NCBI GenBank assembly: GCA_029552065.1
Contig: JAKPEG010000153.1
Location: 1 to 46,846 of the forward strand
DNA: 46,846 bases
DNA from: Actinomycetes bacterium
GTDB lineage: Bacteria; Actinomycetota; Actinomycetes; Actinomycetales; Dermatophilaceae
Reading direction: 5' to 3'
In this document: piece by piece, positions 7,794 through 17,196 of the stretch
How positions within the stretch are numbered: the stretch's first letter is position 1
Layout of the letters: each line of letters opens with the position of its first letter
The notes under the pieces: generated by a model
What the model saw: the letters and a program-made list of their open reading frames with translations, nothing else
Told to the model about the DNA's origin: nothing
Database searches by the model: none
Made by a program: the position numbers and the translations under genes

Positions 7794-8879
7794 CTACACG
7801 TTGAAGCGGAACTCGACCACGTCGCCGTCGGCCATGACGTAGTCCTTGCCCTCGATCCGCACCTTGCCGGCCGCCCGGGCGGCAGCCATCGAGCCGGCCG
7901 CGTCGAGGTCCGCGAAAGACACGATCTCGGCCTTGATGAAGCCCCGCTGGAAGTCGGTGTGGATGACCCCGGCGGCCTGCGGCGCCGTCCAGCCCTGCCG
8001 GATCGGCCAGGCCCGCGACTCCTTGGGTCCGGCGGTGAGATAGGTCTGCAGGCCGAGCGTGTGGAAGCCGACATGGGCGAGCTGGTCGAGCCCCGGCTCG
8101 GTCACCCCGACCGACTCGAGCAGCTCGCGCGCCTCGGCGTCGTCGAGCTCGGCGAGGTCCGCCTCGAGCTTGGCCGAGAGGAAGACGCAGTCGGCCGGCG
8201 CCACCGAGGCCCGCAACTGCGTCTGGAGGTCGGTGTCGGTGAGCTGGTCCTCGTCGAGGTTGAAGACGTAGATGAACGGCTTGGTCGTGAGCAGCGATAG
8301 CGCGCGCGCCTCGGCGAGGTCGACCCCGTATGCCGCACCCGCGGCATACAATGTCGTGCCGGCTTCCAGGCAGCGTTGTGCCGCAACGGCATTCTCGTAT
8401 GCCGCCCGCTTCTCCTTGACGACGCGCGCCTCCTTCTCCAGCCGCGGGACGGCCTTCTCGAGGGTCTGCAGGTCGGCCAGGCACAACTCGGTCTCGATCG
8501 TCTCGATGTCGCCCGCCGGGCTGACCTTGCCCTCGACGTGGGTGACGTCGTCGTCGACGAAGACCCGCACGACCTGGCAGATCGCGTCGGCCTCGCGGAT
8601 GTTGGCGAGGAACTTGTTGCCCAGCCCCTCCCCCTCGGAGGCACCGCGCACGATGCCGGCGATGTCGACGAAGGACACGGTCGCAGGCAGGATCCGCTCG
8701 GAGCCGTAGATCTCGGCCAGGCGGGCCAGCCGCGCGTCGGGCAACGGGACGACCCCGACGTTGGGCTCGATCGTCGCGAAGGGGTAGTTCGCCGCGAGCA
8801 CGTTGTTCTTGGTGAGGGCGTTGAAGAGCGTGGACTTGCCGACGTTGGGCAGGCCGACGATGCCGATGGTGAGGGCCAC
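7794..8879 (-). CDS. ychF: Redox-regulated ATPase YchF (OLA1 family)
   Basis: The 361-residue protein starts at a GTG. It opens with [18 protein letters not shown], the P-loop of Obg-type GTPase-fold proteins, followed by [12 protein letters not shown], the switch region typical of YchF. It ends with a TGS-like domain ([17 protein letters not shown]). Members hydrolyse ATP rather than GTP, bind ribosomes and take part in stress responses. Length and motifs are normal. A TAGACT box lies shortly upstream of the start, so the leader is very short. Confidence 0.95.
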   Translation of the reverse strand: MALTIGIVGLPNVGKSTLFNALTKNNVLAANYPFATIEPNVGVVPLPDARLARLAEIYGSERILPATVSFVDIAGIVRGASEGEGLGNKFLANIREADAICQVVRVFVDDDVTHVEGKVSPAGDIETIETELCLADLQTLEKAVPRLEKEARVVKEKRAAYENAVAAQRCLEAGTTLYAAGAAYGVDLAEARALSLLTTKPFIYVFNLDEDQLTDTDLQTQLRASVAPADCVFLSAKLEADLAELDDAEARELLESVGVTEPGLDQLAHVGFHTLGLQTYLTAGPKESRAWPIRQGWTAPQAAGVIHTDFQRGFIKAEIVSFADLDAAGSMAAARAAGKVRIEGKDYVMADGDVVEFRFNV

Positions 8880-8962
8880 GGTCGCAGGAGTCTAGTCGCG
8901 CACGCCGCTGCTCCCGACCGCGTGCCACCGCAGCGCGACGGACGCCGAGCCCACCAGGGAAG

Positions 8963-9799
8963 TCAGCGCGGCAGGCGGAAGCCGCACAACTGCCGGGACA
9001 GGGCGACCAGCCGGCCACCGGAGTCCCAGATCCGGGCGTCCTCCTCCATGAGCCCGCCGATGACGTTCTCCGTGCGCAGTTGCACCTGCAGCCAGCCCGG
9101 CGCAGGACGTCCGCGCAGGTGGGCGCTGAATTCGAGGGTGGGCACCCAGCCATAGAGGCCGAGGTCGAAGGCGACCGGCGGGAGGGCGTCGAGCGCCCAG
9201 AGCAGCGCCATCGGGTCGGGCTCGCGTCCGTCGGAGAAGCGCACCCACCCGGAGAGGACCCCCAGGCCGGAGGGCTTGCCGTGCAGCCACCCGGCCGACA
9301 CCGGGTCGAGCCGCAGATCCATCCGCGAGACGAGGCTCGAGTGCTGGAGGAAGTCGGGGGCCGCCTGGCGGCTCACGCACTCCTCGGGCGGCGGGATGAC
9401 CGGCGCGGGAGCCGACCGCACGTGGGGTGCCATCCGGTCACCGAGATCGCCGAAGGTCGCCAGCGCCCGCATCCGCTCCTGGGGGTGGTCGTCGGGACCG
9501 GGTTGGCTGAGCACCACCTGGCCGGTCGACATCGTGCGGCCGGCCCGCAGGACGGTCGTCGTGAGGCTGATCGGCCCAGGCGAAGTCGGCAGGACGAAAT
9601 AGGCGCTGAGCGCGAGCGGATCCGGATGAGCGCCGTCCCGGTCGACCTGGCTGCGCAGGGCGGCGGCGGCCAGGCACATGAGCAGGCCGCCGTTGACCCC
9701 CTTGCCGATCATCCACCGGTCGTCGACATCGCCGATCATCTCCCCCGGCGCCTTCCCTGGCCGCAACTCCAGGGCGCGGTCGAACTCGAACCCGCTCAT
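8963..9799 (-). CDS. Acyl-CoA thioesterase (double hotdog, TesB-like)
   Basis: The 278-residue protein resembles the two-hotdog thioesterase family of actinobacteria. Its first domain opens with GEMIGDVDDRWMIGKGVNGG and continues through SAYFVLPTSPGPI and TGQVVLSQPG; the second contains LLWALDALPPVAFDLGLYGWV and ends with WDSGGRLVALSRQL. These enzymes hydrolyse acyl-CoA to fatty acid and CoA; substrate length cannot be deduced. A CAGACT box 6 nt before the ATG suggests a leaderless transcript. The truncated methyltransferase gene ends 12 nt upstream of its start. Confidence 0.75.
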   Translation of the reverse strand: MSGFEFDRALELRPGKAPGEMIGDVDDRWMIGKGVNGGLLMCLAAAALRSQVDRDGAHPDPLALSAYFVLPTSPGPISLTTTVLRAGRTMSTGQVVLSQPGPDDHPQERMRALATFGDLGDRMAPHVRSAPAPVIPPPEECVSRQAAPDFLQHSSLVSRMDLRLDPVSAGWLHGKPSGLGVLSGWVRFSDGREPDPMALLWALDALPPVAFDLGLYGWVPTLEFSAHLRGRPAPGWLQVQLRTENVIGGLMEEDARIWDSGGRLVALSRQLCGFRLPR

Positions 9800-9811
9800 G
9801 GCGACAGTCTG

Positions 9812-10349
9812 TCATTCCGGTGAACGCGCGATGAAGAACACGCGTCGGAAGGACAGGACGACCCCGGCCGGCCCGACGGCATACGCCGCCCGCAGCCCCG
9901 CCCACAGGCGCCTGGCGAACTCGGTCCGGATCGGCCCCTCGGGCAGGGCCTGCAGGGTCGGCCGCGCCCCCGTGCCGACCACCCAGTCGAAGACCGCGTC
10001 CGCACCGGCCAACACGTGCAGGTAGGTGGTCTCCCACGCGTCGACGGCACATCCGAGCAGGTGGAGGCGGGTGAGGTAGGTCCCAGCATCGTGCGACGAC
10101 GGCACCGCGACACCCCCGAGGTATGCCGCGAACGGCGCCTGTGCGGCCAGCTCGGCGCGGATCGTGTGGCTCGGTTGGTCGAAGTTCGCGGGCACTTGGA
10201 CGGCCAGCACGCCCCCCGGCGCGAGGGCCCCGACGAGCCGCGCGAGCAGGTCAGGATGGCCGGGTACCCACTGGAGTGTGGCGTTGCTCACTATGACGTC
10301 GACTGGGTTGGCCGGCGACCATGCGCGCAGGTCGCCGAGTTCGAACCGC
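9812..10349 (-). pseudogene. tam: Trans-aconitate 2-methyltransferase, 5'-truncated remnant
   Basis: The reading frame matches the C-terminal two-thirds of trans-aconitate methyltransferase: VIVSNATLQWVPGHPDLL, GGVLAVQVPANF, LHLLGCAVDAWETTYLHVL and FDWVVGTGARPTLQ align with E. coli Tam. About the first 80 residues are absent, including the S-adenosylmethionine-binding motif with the DLGCGPG-type loop. The in-frame DNA upstream (towards 10430) no longer resembles the family and runs into the divergent rmuC start. The first possible ATG (10349) has no ribosome binding site. The remaining protein (about 178 residues) should not bind the methyl donor, so I call it a pseudogene. A sequencing or assembly deletion is the main alternative. 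Confidence 0.7.
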
Positions 10350-10429
10350 ATGGCGTCGGTCGCGTGGTCGCGTCGTTGGTCCGGGGCAGGCCGTCGTCGG
10401 TTGTCGGTGGCTCCTGGGAGGGTCGGGCC

Positions 10430-11638
10430 ATGGAGATCTTCCGCGACCTCGCGCTCGGGGCCCTCGTGGGCGGCCTGCTCGGGTGGCTCACCGTGCGCTC
10501 GAGGTATGCCGCCGACCTCGCCGCCGCGGTCGCCGAGCGGGCGCTGCTGCGCGAGCGGGTGACCGACCTCGAGCGCGCGGCGGCGGCCGATACCGAGACG
10601 GCGACCCTCGTCGCCCCGCTCGCAGCCGGGCTCGCGCGGGTGGCCGAGCAGGTGCACACGCTCGAACGGGACCGGGGCGACCAGTTCGCCCGGGTGGCCC
10701 TCGAACTCACCCGGGTCCAGGCGAGCACCGACGGGCTGCGCGAGCAGACGGCCTCCCTCGTGGGGTCGTTGTCCTCGGCCAACGTCCGCGGGGCGTGGGG
10801 CGAGGTGACCCTCCGGCGGGTCCTCGAGGTCTCGGGGATGCTCGCGCGGGCGGACTTCGACGTCCAGGCCACGGGACTCACCCGCGACGGTGTGCGGGTG
10901 CGACCCGACGTCGTCGTCCATCTTCCCGGCGACCGGCACGTCGCGGTCGACGCCAAGGCGCCGATGAGCGCCTTCCTCGAAGCCCAGGCCGATGGCGTGC
11001 CCGCCGCCCGCCGCAAGGAGCGTTTGCAGGCCCACGCCCGGGCCCTGCGCGGCCACGTCGACACGCTCGCCGGCAAGGGCTACTGGACGGCGGTCCAGCC
11101 CTCCCCCGAGTTCGTCGTGTGCTTCGTGCCGGGCGAGGCATTCCTCGCCGCCGCACTCGACGCCGACCCGGGCCTACACGAGCATGCGATGGCCCGGCGC
11201 GTCGTCCTCGCCTCTCCGGCAACGCTGCTCGCGCTCCTGCACGGGGTGGCCGTCTCCTGGCAGCAGGACTCGGTCGCTCGCGAGGCCACGGAGTTGCTCG
11301 CCCTCGGCCGCGACCTCTACGCGCGTCTGGGCGCGCTCGGGCGGCATACCCATGCAGTGGGCTCGGCCCTGCGGCGATCCGTGGAGGCCTACAACACGCT
11401 CGTGGGGTCGATGGAGAGCCGTGTCCTCGTCACGGCGAGGCGGCTGCAGGACCTCGGCCTGGCCACCGAGCCGTTGCCCCCGCCCGCGCCGGTCGAGGCC
11501 ACACCGCGGCCCCTCACCGCCGCCGAGCTGCTCGCCGCCCTCGACGACCAGCTCGAGTCCGAGCGGGACGCGTCAGGCCACGCGCCACAGGAGGGCATGC
11601 GACCGGCCGATCGACTCGGACACCATCGGGCCGGCTGA
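10430..11638 (+). CDS. rmuC: DNA recombination protein RmuC
   Basis: The 402-residue protein starts at an ATG after GGGAGGG. It has an N-terminal hydrophobic anchor (LALGALVGGLLGWLTV), a coiled-coil region (about residues 30-115), then the conserved RmuC core with NVRGAWGEVTLRRVLE, RPDVVVHLPGDRHVAVDAKAP and FVPGEAFLAAAL, a nuclease-like fold. RmuC limits sequence inversions and rearrangements. It is transcribed away from the truncated methyltransferase and towards ispH, so the truncation lies directly at its upstream side. Confidence 0.92.
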   Translation: MEIFRDLALGALVGGLLGWLTVRSRYAADLAAAVAERALLRERVTDLERAAAADTETATLVAPLAAGLARVAEQVHTLERDRGDQFARVALELTRVQASTDGLREQTASLVGSLSSANVRGAWGEVTLRRVLEVSGMLARADFDVQATGLTRDGVRVRPDVVVHLPGDRHVAVDAKAPMSAFLEAQADGVPAARRKERLQAHARALRGHVDTLAGKGYWTAVQPSPEFVVCFVPGEAFLAAALDADPGLHEHAMARRVVLASPATLLALLHGVAVSWQQDSVAREATELLALGRDLYARLGALGRHTHAVGSALRRSVEAYNTLVGSMESRVLVTARRLQDLGLATEPLPPPAPVEATPRPLTAAELLAALDDQLESERDASGHAPQEGMRPADRLGHHRAG

Positions 11639-11660
11639 CCGCGAGCGCCTTCATGACCGC

Positions 11661-11714
11661 GGGCCCCTCAGTGCCGCGGGCGCCCTCGGTGCCGCGGGGG
11701 CCCTCAGTGCAGCG
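11661..11714. repeat. Three 18-bp tandem repeats between rmuC and ispH
   Basis: Units at 11661-11678, 11679-11696 and 11697-11714 share a pattern close to GGGCCCTCAGTGCCGCG with one to four differences. The third unit contains the ispH stop codon (11704-11706), so repeat expansion could have altered the end of ispH or its terminator. The 65 nt between the two convergent genes hold little else. Confidence 0.6.
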
Positions 11715-12750
11715 AGCTCGCGTCCGGGGAGCCGCCGTCGTGCCGCAGGTCGGCCCCGCCGTTGCGTCCCTGGGCCTTGAGGTCGCGGCGCAACTCGTTG
11801 GGCAGTGCGAACAGCAGCGACTCCTCGGCGGCGACGACCGGCTCGACGTCGGTGAAGCCGTGACCTGCGAGCCAGTCGAGGACGTCGCGCACGAGCAACT
11901 CGGGCACGCTCGCCCCCGAGGTCACCCCGACGGTCGAGACGCCGACCAGCCAGACCGGGTCGATTTCGGCCGCGTAGTCGACCAAGTGACCGGCACGGGC
12001 CCCGTGTTCGAGGGCGACCTCGACGAGGCGGACCGAGTTCGAGGAGTTGCGCGAGCCCACGACGATCATGAGATCGGTATCCCGCGCCATCTGCTTCACC
12101 GCGAGCTGACGGTTCTGGGTCGCGTAGCAGATGTCGTCGCTCGGCGGGTCCACGAGCGCCGGGAACCGCTCCCGCAGCCGCCGGACCGTCTCCATCGTCT
12201 CGTCGACCGACAGCGTCGTCTGGGAGAGCCACACCACCTTGGCCGGATCCCGCACGACGACGTCGGCGACCGCGTGCGGACCGTCGACGATCGTGATGTG
12301 GTCGGGGGCTTCGCCGCTCGTGCCCACGACCTCCTCGTGTCCCTCGTGACCGATGAGCAGGATGTCGTAGTCGTCGTGCGCGAAGCGGACGGCCTCCCGG
12401 TGCACCTTGGTGACGAGCGGGCAGGTGGCGTCGATGGTCTTGAGCGAGCGGGCCGCGGCTTCGGCGTGGACGATCGGCGCGACCCCGTGCGCCGAGAAGA
12501 TCACCGTCGCACCCGCCGGCACCTCGTCGGTCTCGTCGACGAAGACCGCGCCACGACCGCGCAGGGTCTCCACAACGTGCTTGTTGTGGACGATCTCCTT
12601 GCGGACATAGACCGGAGGCCCGTAGAGCTCGAGTGCCTTCTCGACCGTCACCACGGCCCGGTCGACCCCCGCGCAGTAGCCACGGGGTGCCGCGAGCAGC
12701 ACCCGCTTGGGAGTCTCGGCGGTCGGGGCGGGAGGGGCCATGAGGTTCAT
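11704..12750 (-). CDS. ispH: 4-hydroxy-3-methylbut-2-enyl diphosphate reductase
   Basis: The 348-residue protein carries the three cluster cysteines of IspH in [12 protein letters not shown] (Cys26), [11 protein letters not shown] and [11 protein letters not shown], and the motif SAHGVAP. It performs the last step of the non-mevalonate isoprenoid pathway, making IPP and DMAPP from HMBPP with an iron-sulfur cluster. The start chosen is the ATG at 12750; a second ATG three codons later is possible because neither has a clear ribosome binding site. It ends inside the 18-bp repeat array. Confidence 0.95.
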   Translation of the reverse strand: MNLMAPPAPTAETPKRVLLAAPRGYCAGVDRAVVTVEKALELYGPPVYVRKEIVHNKHVVETLRGRGAVFVDETDEVPAGATVIFSAHGVAPIVHAEAAARSLKTIDATCPLVTKVHREAVRFAHDDYDILLIGHEGHEEVVGTSGEAPDHITIVDGPHAVADVVVRDPAKVVWLSQTTLSVDETMETVRRLRERFPALVDPPSDDICYATQNRQLAVKQMARDTDLMIVVGSRNSSNSVRLVEVALEHGARAGHLVDYAAEIDPVWLVGVSTVGVTSGASVPELLVRDVLDWLAGHGFTDVEPVVAAEESLLFALPNELRRDLKAQGRNGGADLRHDGGSPDASSLH

Positions 12751-12858
12751 CGTAAAGGTCGGGCACCGCCGTCCATTTCCCCGCGAACCGGCCGCGCGGC
12801 ACGGCGGATCCGGGCATCCTTGGTGAGCGCTCGACCCGACTCTCCCCCGGAGGCAGCC

Positions 12859-14244
12859 GTGCCCGCTCGTCCGCCCGTCGACTTCGTCGTCGTCCTGCCC
12901 GGGATCACCGGGTCGACCCTCTACCGCGACGGCAAACCCGTGTGGGAGCCGTCGGCCGGTGCACTCCTGCACGCCCTGTTCACCCTCGGGGGCAGCCTCA
13001 AGGCGCTCAAGCTGCCAGACGGGATCGGCGACGAGCACCCGGGTGACGGGGTCGAGCCGCGGGCCCTCGTCGACGACGTCCACGTCATCCCGGGCATCTG
13101 GACCCCGATCAAGGGCTACAGCCCGCTCGTGGAGCGGCTGCGGACGCTCGGCTACCGCGAGCCGACCGCGGACACCCCCGGCAACCTCCTGCCGATGCCC
13201 TACGACTGGCGACTGTCCAACCGCTACACCGCCGGCTGGATGGCACCGACGATCCAGCGCGAGCTCGACCGGTGGCGTTCGGTGGGCGGACGCCAGGGCG
13301 ACGCGAAGGTGACCTTCGTCTGCCACTCGATGGGCGGGCTCGTCGCCCGCTGGTATGCCGCCCACCAGGGCGCCGACCACACCGGCAAGCTCATCACCTT
13401 CGGCACGCCGATGCGCGGGTCGATGAACGCCGTCGACCAACTCGCCAACGGGGCACCCTCCTCGATGGGGCCACTGCGTGGCCTCATCACCGACCTCGGC
13501 CGCAGCCTGCCCTCGCTGCACCAACTCCTGCCGGCCTATGCCTGTGTCACCGGCGGCGCCGAACTCGAGCGGATCGACCCGGCCGTCTTCCCGCACGGCA
13601 ACACGGCGATGATCGCCGACGGGCTCGCCTTCTACGACCAGCTCGAGGCCGCGGAGGCGGGCGACGCGGCATACGCGAAGAAGCTGCACGCGATCGTCGG
13701 GACCAACCAGCCGACCCAGACGACGGTGGCCATGCGCGCGGACGGGGTGGAGATCTACTCGAACTACGGCGACGACGACTTCCAGGGCGACTCGACCGTG
13801 CCCCTCGTCGGAGCGGTGCCCAAGGGCGTGCCGCTCGACTCCGCCACCCTGCGTCACGTCCCGGACAATCACGGCAACCTGCAACGGAATTCGGCCGCGC
13901 TCGACGAGATGGAGGGCGTGCTCAAGGCGACCCCGGTAATCATCAAGGGCGGCCTGCAGATCCCGTTGTCGGTCACCGTCCCCCCCGTCGTCGCCGCCGG
14001 CCACCCACTCGAGGTGACCGTCGCGGTCACGCCGGGCAACGAGCCCGGGCTGCACGCGACGCTGCGTCCGGCGGGCGCCAAGGCCGGCAGGGGCACGACC
14101 CGGGTGCTCCACGTCACCGGCGGTCTGGCCCGGGCGACCTTCGAGGACCTGCGCCCGGGCGGCTACGTCGTCGACGTCACCGGCGCCGCCGCCGGGTCAC
14201 CCGTCGCCCCGGTGAGCGTCGCCACCCTCGTCTTCGGCGACTGA
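12859..14244 (+). CDS. LCAT-like alpha/beta hydrolase
   Basis: The 461-residue protein starts at a GTG with GGAGG five nt upstream. The segment [12 protein letters not shown] and the nucleophile elbow CHSMGG (Ser157) place it in the lecithin:cholesterol acyltransferase-like branch of the alpha/beta hydrolases. Candidate partners of the triad are the Asp of QGDSTVPL and the His of PDNHGNL. The C-terminal part (from about residue 370) looks like a beta-sandwich ([20 protein letters not shown]). No signal peptide is evident, so it is probably cytoplasmic. Bacterial members are lipases, acyltransferases or act in defence and toxin contexts; the substrate here is unknown. Confidence 0.75.
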   Translation: MPARPPVDFVVVLPGITGSTLYRDGKPVWEPSAGALLHALFTLGGSLKALKLPDGIGDEHPGDGVEPRALVDDVHVIPGIWTPIKGYSPLVERLRTLGYREPTADTPGNLLPMPYDWRLSNRYTAGWMAPTIQRELDRWRSVGGRQGDAKVTFVCHSMGGLVARWYAAHQGADHTGKLITFGTPMRGSMNAVDQLANGAPSSMGPLRGLITDLGRSLPSLHQLLPAYACVTGGAELERIDPAVFPHGNTAMIADGLAFYDQLEAAEAGDAAYAKKLHAIVGTNQPTQTTVAMRADGVEIYSNYGDDDFQGDSTVPLVGAVPKGVPLDSATLRHVPDNHGNLQRNSAALDEMEGVLKATPVIIKGGLQIPLSVTVPPVVAAGHPLEVTVAVTPGNEPGLHATLRPAGAKAGRGTTRVLHVTGGLARATFEDLRPGGYVVDVTGAAAGSPVAPVSVATLVFGD

Positions 14245-14326
14245 GCGCGCGCCGCACTCCTGGGGCCGGTTGCACCCTCCCGCACGTTGGGCCGCCCTCG
14301 TGGCGGCCGGCCGTGACCGCGCGGCA

Positions 14327-14338
14327 TACGCTCCGGGT
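14327..14338 (+). promoter_or_regulatory. Leaderless -10 element of xseA
   Basis: TACGCT (14327-14332) stands 6 nt before the GTG at 14339. The box overlaps the recurrent motif GGCATAC (14323-14329), which pairs with GTATGCC just inside the gene (14344-14350). Confidence 0.45.
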
Positions 14339-15604
14339 GTGAGTATGCCGCCCAGGCCCGCCCCGAGCGCGCTGCCCGCGGTGCCGGCGAAGGCGGCCGA
14401 CACGACTGCGGAAGCGCCCTGGCCGGTGCGGCTGCTCAGCGCGAAGATCGTCGACTACGTCGACAAGATGTCGCCGCTGTGGGTCGAGGGACAGGTGGTG
14501 CAACTCCAGCGACGGGACCGGACGGCATACCTCGTGTTGCGCGACCCCGAGGTCGACATGTCGCTCTCGGTGACCATCTCGATCCATGCCCTCAACGCGA
14601 TGCCCGGTCCGCTCGTCGAGGGCGCGCGCGTGGTCGTCCAGGCCAAGCCGACCTTCTGGCCGCGCCGGGGCACCCTGCAGCTCGACGCCCGCCAGATCCG
14701 ACCCGTGGGCGTGGGCGACCTGCTCGCCCGGCTCGAGATCCTCAAGGGGCGGCTGGCCGCCGAGGGGCTCTTCGACCCGGCACGCAAGCGACGGCTGCCC
14801 TTCCTCCCCAGGCTCGTCGGCCTGGTGACCGGGCGGGACAGCGCGGCCGAACGCGACGTCGTGGAGAACGCCCGACGCCGTTGGCCCGCAGTGCGGTTCG
14901 AGATCCGCGAGGTGGCGGTCCAGGGTCCGCAGGCAGTGGCCGAGGTCGCCGCGGCCGTCGCCGAGCTCGACGGCGATCCTGCAGTCGACGTCATCGTCGT
15001 CGCGCGGGGCGGCGGCTCGGTCGAGGAGCTGCTGCCGTTCAGCAACGAGACCCTCCTGCGGGCGGTCGCGGCGGCGGTCACGCCGGTCGTGTCGGCGATC
15101 GGCCACGAGGTGGACATCCCGCTGCTCGACTTCGTCGCCGACGTGCGCGCTTCGACCCCCACCGATGCCGGCAAGCTCGTCGTCCCCGACGCGGCGCACG
15201 AGCGGGAGCGGGCCACCGCCCTGCAGGCGCGGGCCGGCCGGGCGCTCGCCCACCGGCTCGCCGCCGAGCGTCGCCTGCTCGTCGCCCACCGCACCCGGGC
15301 GGTGATGACCGACCCCACCGCGTTGTTCGTGCCCCACCGGCGCCAGGTCGAGGCGCTGCGTCTGCGCGGCCGCGATCGACTCACCGCGCGCCTGGACCGT
15401 GAGGGCGACCGGATCCTTCACCTGCACGCGCAGGTGCGTGCGCTCTCCCCCCAGTCGACCCTCGACCGGGGCTATGCCGTCGTCTCCCATCCCGACGGTC
15501 GGGTCGTGCGCGACCGCACCGAGGTCGAGTCCGACGAACTCCTGCGGGTGCGCGTCGCGCGCGGCGACTTCGGCGTGCGGGTGGTCGGTCAGCCGCCCGC
15601 CTGA
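14339..15604 (+). CDS. xseA: Exodeoxyribonuclease VII large subunit
   Basis: The protein has about 421 residues. It shows an N-terminal OB-fold (SPLWVEGQVVQLQRRD), the conserved catalytic-domain stretch GLVTGRDSAAERDVVENARRRW and the family signature DVIVVARGGGSVEELLPFSNE with ISAIGHEVD-type motif (SAIGHEVDIPLLDFVADVRA). With XseB it degrades single-stranded DNA to oligonucleotides. There is no ribosome binding site; the GTG at 14339 fits a leaderless message, while the ATG at 14345 is the alternative. xseB lies 600 nt downstream on the same strand, separated by an oppositely transcribed gene. Confidence 0.93.
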   Translation: MSMPPRPAPSALPAVPAKAADTTAEAPWPVRLLSAKIVDYVDKMSPLWVEGQVVQLQRRDRTAYLVLRDPEVDMSLSVTISIHALNAMPGPLVEGARVVVQAKPTFWPRRGTLQLDARQIRPVGVGDLLARLEILKGRLAAEGLFDPARKRRLPFLPRLVGLVTGRDSAAERDVVENARRRWPAVRFEIREVAVQGPQAVAEVAAAVAELDGDPAVDVIVVARGGGSVEELLPFSNETLLRAVAAAVTPVVSAIGHEVDIPLLDFVADVRASTPTDAGKLVVPDAAHERERATALQARAGRALAHRLAAERRLLVAHRTRAVMTDPTALFVPHRRQVEALRLRGRDRLTARLDREGDRILHLHAQVRALSPQSTLDRGYAVVSHPDGRVVRDRTEVESDELLRVRVARGDFGVRVVGQPPA

Positions 15605-15613
15605 CCCGGCCGG

Positions 15614-16117
15614 TCAACCGGCGGATGCGTCCGATGCGCCGCGGAAGGCGACCATCCAGGTGGGCTCGAGCCGGTAGAAGACGACCTCGCCCAGCGAGTC
15701 GGGCGGGTCGCCGTAGTAGCGGGTCCAATGCTCGACCAGTTCCTCGAACCAGCCGTCGCCAGGCTCGAGCCTGCGAGCCGAGCCGTGGGCGAAGAGCCCG
15801 AAGGTCTCGCCGTCGATCCAGGCCACGCTCACCGCAGGGCGGTGGGCGAGATGGCCCGCCTTGACCGAATGCGCCTCCGTGCCGAAGGTCCACGAACCGT
15901 GCAGGAAGTGGCCGTCGAGCGCCGACACCCTCGGCTCGCCCCGCGCGGTGACGGTCGCGACCGCAAGCGTGCGCATGGTGGAGGTCATCCGCACGACCTC
16001 GGCCGCGTCCGGTGCACGGTCGTCGGAGACAATGGCCCGCAGGTGCGCGCTCGCGCCGGCCCGTGAGCGGGCGAGCAGCGCGTCGAGCGCCGCCAACTCC
16101 TCGTCGCTCTCGTACAT
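15614..16117 (-). CDS. Pyridoxamine 5'-phosphate oxidase family protein
   Basis: The 167-residue protein has the split-barrel flavin-binding pattern: [38 protein letters not shown] and [19 protein letters not shown]. Such proteins bind FMN or F420 and reduce small molecules; the substrate is unknown. It lies on the opposite strand between xseA and xseB. The ATG at 16117 is preceded at a 6-nt distance by TACCGT, a leaderless -10 box that overlaps the GGCATACC motif. Confidence 0.75.
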   Translation of the reverse strand: MYESDEELAALDALLARSRAGASAHLRAIVSDDRAPDAAEVVRMTSTMRTLAVATVTARGEPRVSALDGHFLHGSWTFGTEAHSVKAGHLAHRPAVSVAWIDGETFGLFAHGSARRLEPGDGWFEELVEHWTRYYGDPPDSLGEVVFYRLEPTWMVAFRGASDASAG

Positions 16118-16129
16118 CACCCCACGGTA
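16118..16129 (-). promoter_or_regulatory. Leaderless -10 element overlapping the GGCATACC motif
   Basis: On the minus strand TACCGT (plus 16124-16129) is followed by GGGGTG and the ATG at 16117. The box is the right part of GGCATACCGT. Confidence 0.45.
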
Positions 16130-16202
16130 TGCCGTGCCGCCGACAACCGCCGCCGGTGCGGTTACAGTGAAGGCCATCGTCGCCGACCGGAGGAGCATCC
16201 AC

Positions 16203-16454
16203 GTGACCGACAGCGCCTCGGCGCCGGCCGACCCCGAGAGCGCCGTCGCGGAGCTCAGCTACGAGCAGGCGCGCGACGAACTCGTCTCGATCGTCGCGCG
16301 CCTCGAGGCCGGACAGGTGCCCCTCGAGGAGAGCATGACCCTGTGGCAACGGGGCGAGGCCCTCGCCGCCCACTGCACCGCCTGGCTCGACGACGCGCAG
16401 GCGAGGATCGCCGACGCCGGGGTGGTCGCCGTCGCCCGCGACGACCAGACCTGA
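16203..16454 (+). CDS. xseB: Exodeoxyribonuclease VII small subunit
   Basis: The 83-residue protein has the typical XseB core, [20 protein letters not shown] followed by [15 protein letters not shown], which forms a helical hairpin that binds XseA. The start is a GTG seven nt after GGAGGAG (16189-16195). A TACAGT box (16163-16168) may be its own promoter, needed because the opposite-strand flavin-barrel gene separates it from xseA. Confidence 0.92.
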   Translation: MTDSASAPADPESAVAELSYEQARDELVSIVARLEAGQVPLEESMTLWQRGEALAAHCTAWLDDAQARIADAGVVAVARDDQT

Positions 16455-16474
16455 GAGGCGGCCCAGGGGTCGAA

Positions 16475-16493
16475 CCGGAGGGCGCGCCTCCGG
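16475..16493. terminator. Bidirectional hairpin between xseB and the DUF4245 gene
   Basis: CCGGAGG (16475-16481) and CCTCCGG (16487-16493) form a 7-bp GC-rich stem with a 5-nt loop in the 65-nt space between two convergent genes. There is no T tract. Confidence 0.5.
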
Positions 16494-16519
16494 GCGGGCC
16501 GAGAGCCTGCGCGCCCCGC

Positions 16520-17113
16520 TCAGCGGGCCGCAGCCGCGGGTGCCAGCCGCGCCACGAAATCGCGGACCTGGGCCAGCCCTCCGGTGCCGCTCACGACCGT
16601 GGTGAGAACTCCGCCGGTCACCTGCTCGGTCGACACGAGGTGGGTCTGGCGGCGGTCGTCGACCCGGACCTGCCAGGACCGGCCCGAGATGAGTTCGGTG
16701 CCGGCCTCGCGCCCATTGGCGGTGGCGGCGTCGAGCCAGGCCGGGGTGACCCCGACGGCCTGCTTGATCGCGAGGTACTGGTCGTCCGGACCCGTCCACC
16801 CGACCTGCCACGTGGGGATCTGGTCGGCGAAGGCGGCATAGCGGGCATTCGTCGCGGTCCATCCCGCGTCGGGGCCGGTCGGGAACAGCAACGGCAGGTG
16901 CGTCTCGGCCACGACGGCGGCGACGACACCGGCCGCGTCGACCGGCGGCTGCTTCACCTCGCTCACCCGCGGGACGAGCATGACGAGCCCGAGCACGAGG
17001 GCCCCGACGACGAGCAGGGAGCGGACCATATTGGCCCCGGTGCCCATGGAATAGCGGCTGCGTGGGGGTCCACTCGTGCTCGTCACCGGACCATCGTCCC
17101 CGACGGTCGACAT
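16520..17113 (-). CDS. DUF4245 domain-containing membrane protein
   Basis: The protein has 197 residues if started at the ATG at 17113; a GTG at 17086 is also possible and neither has a good ribosome binding site. After RYSMGTGANMVRSLLVV comes one hydrophobic segment (LLVVGALVLGLVMLV), then an extracytoplasmic domain with WTATNARYAAF and WQVGWTGPDDQYLAIKQ. This matches the DUF4245 family, found in actinobacteria and of unknown function. It is divergent from the sugar kinase gene. Confidence 0.75.
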   Translation of the reverse strand: MSTVGDDGPVTSTSGPPRSRYSMGTGANMVRSLLVVGALVLGLVMLVPRVSEVKQPPVDAAGVVAAVVAETHLPLLFPTGPDAGWTATNARYAAFADQIPTWQVGWTGPDDQYLAIKQAVGVTPAWLDAATANGREAGTELISGRSWQVRVDDRRQTHLVSTEQVTGGVLTTVVSGTGGLAQVRDFVARLAPAAAAR

Positions 17114-17196
17114 CGTCACCAAACCGGGATGTGGTCGACCCGGACCCCTCCCTCGCCACACCCCTAGCCTGGGAAGGCCCATCCCGAGGAGGCCCG

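Noticed and set aside
10321..14244. A 1307-codon plus-strand open frame
   Set aside because: Only the C-terminal 461 codons (LCAT-like hydrolase) are real; the rest is an out-of-frame or antisense reading of rmuC and ispH.
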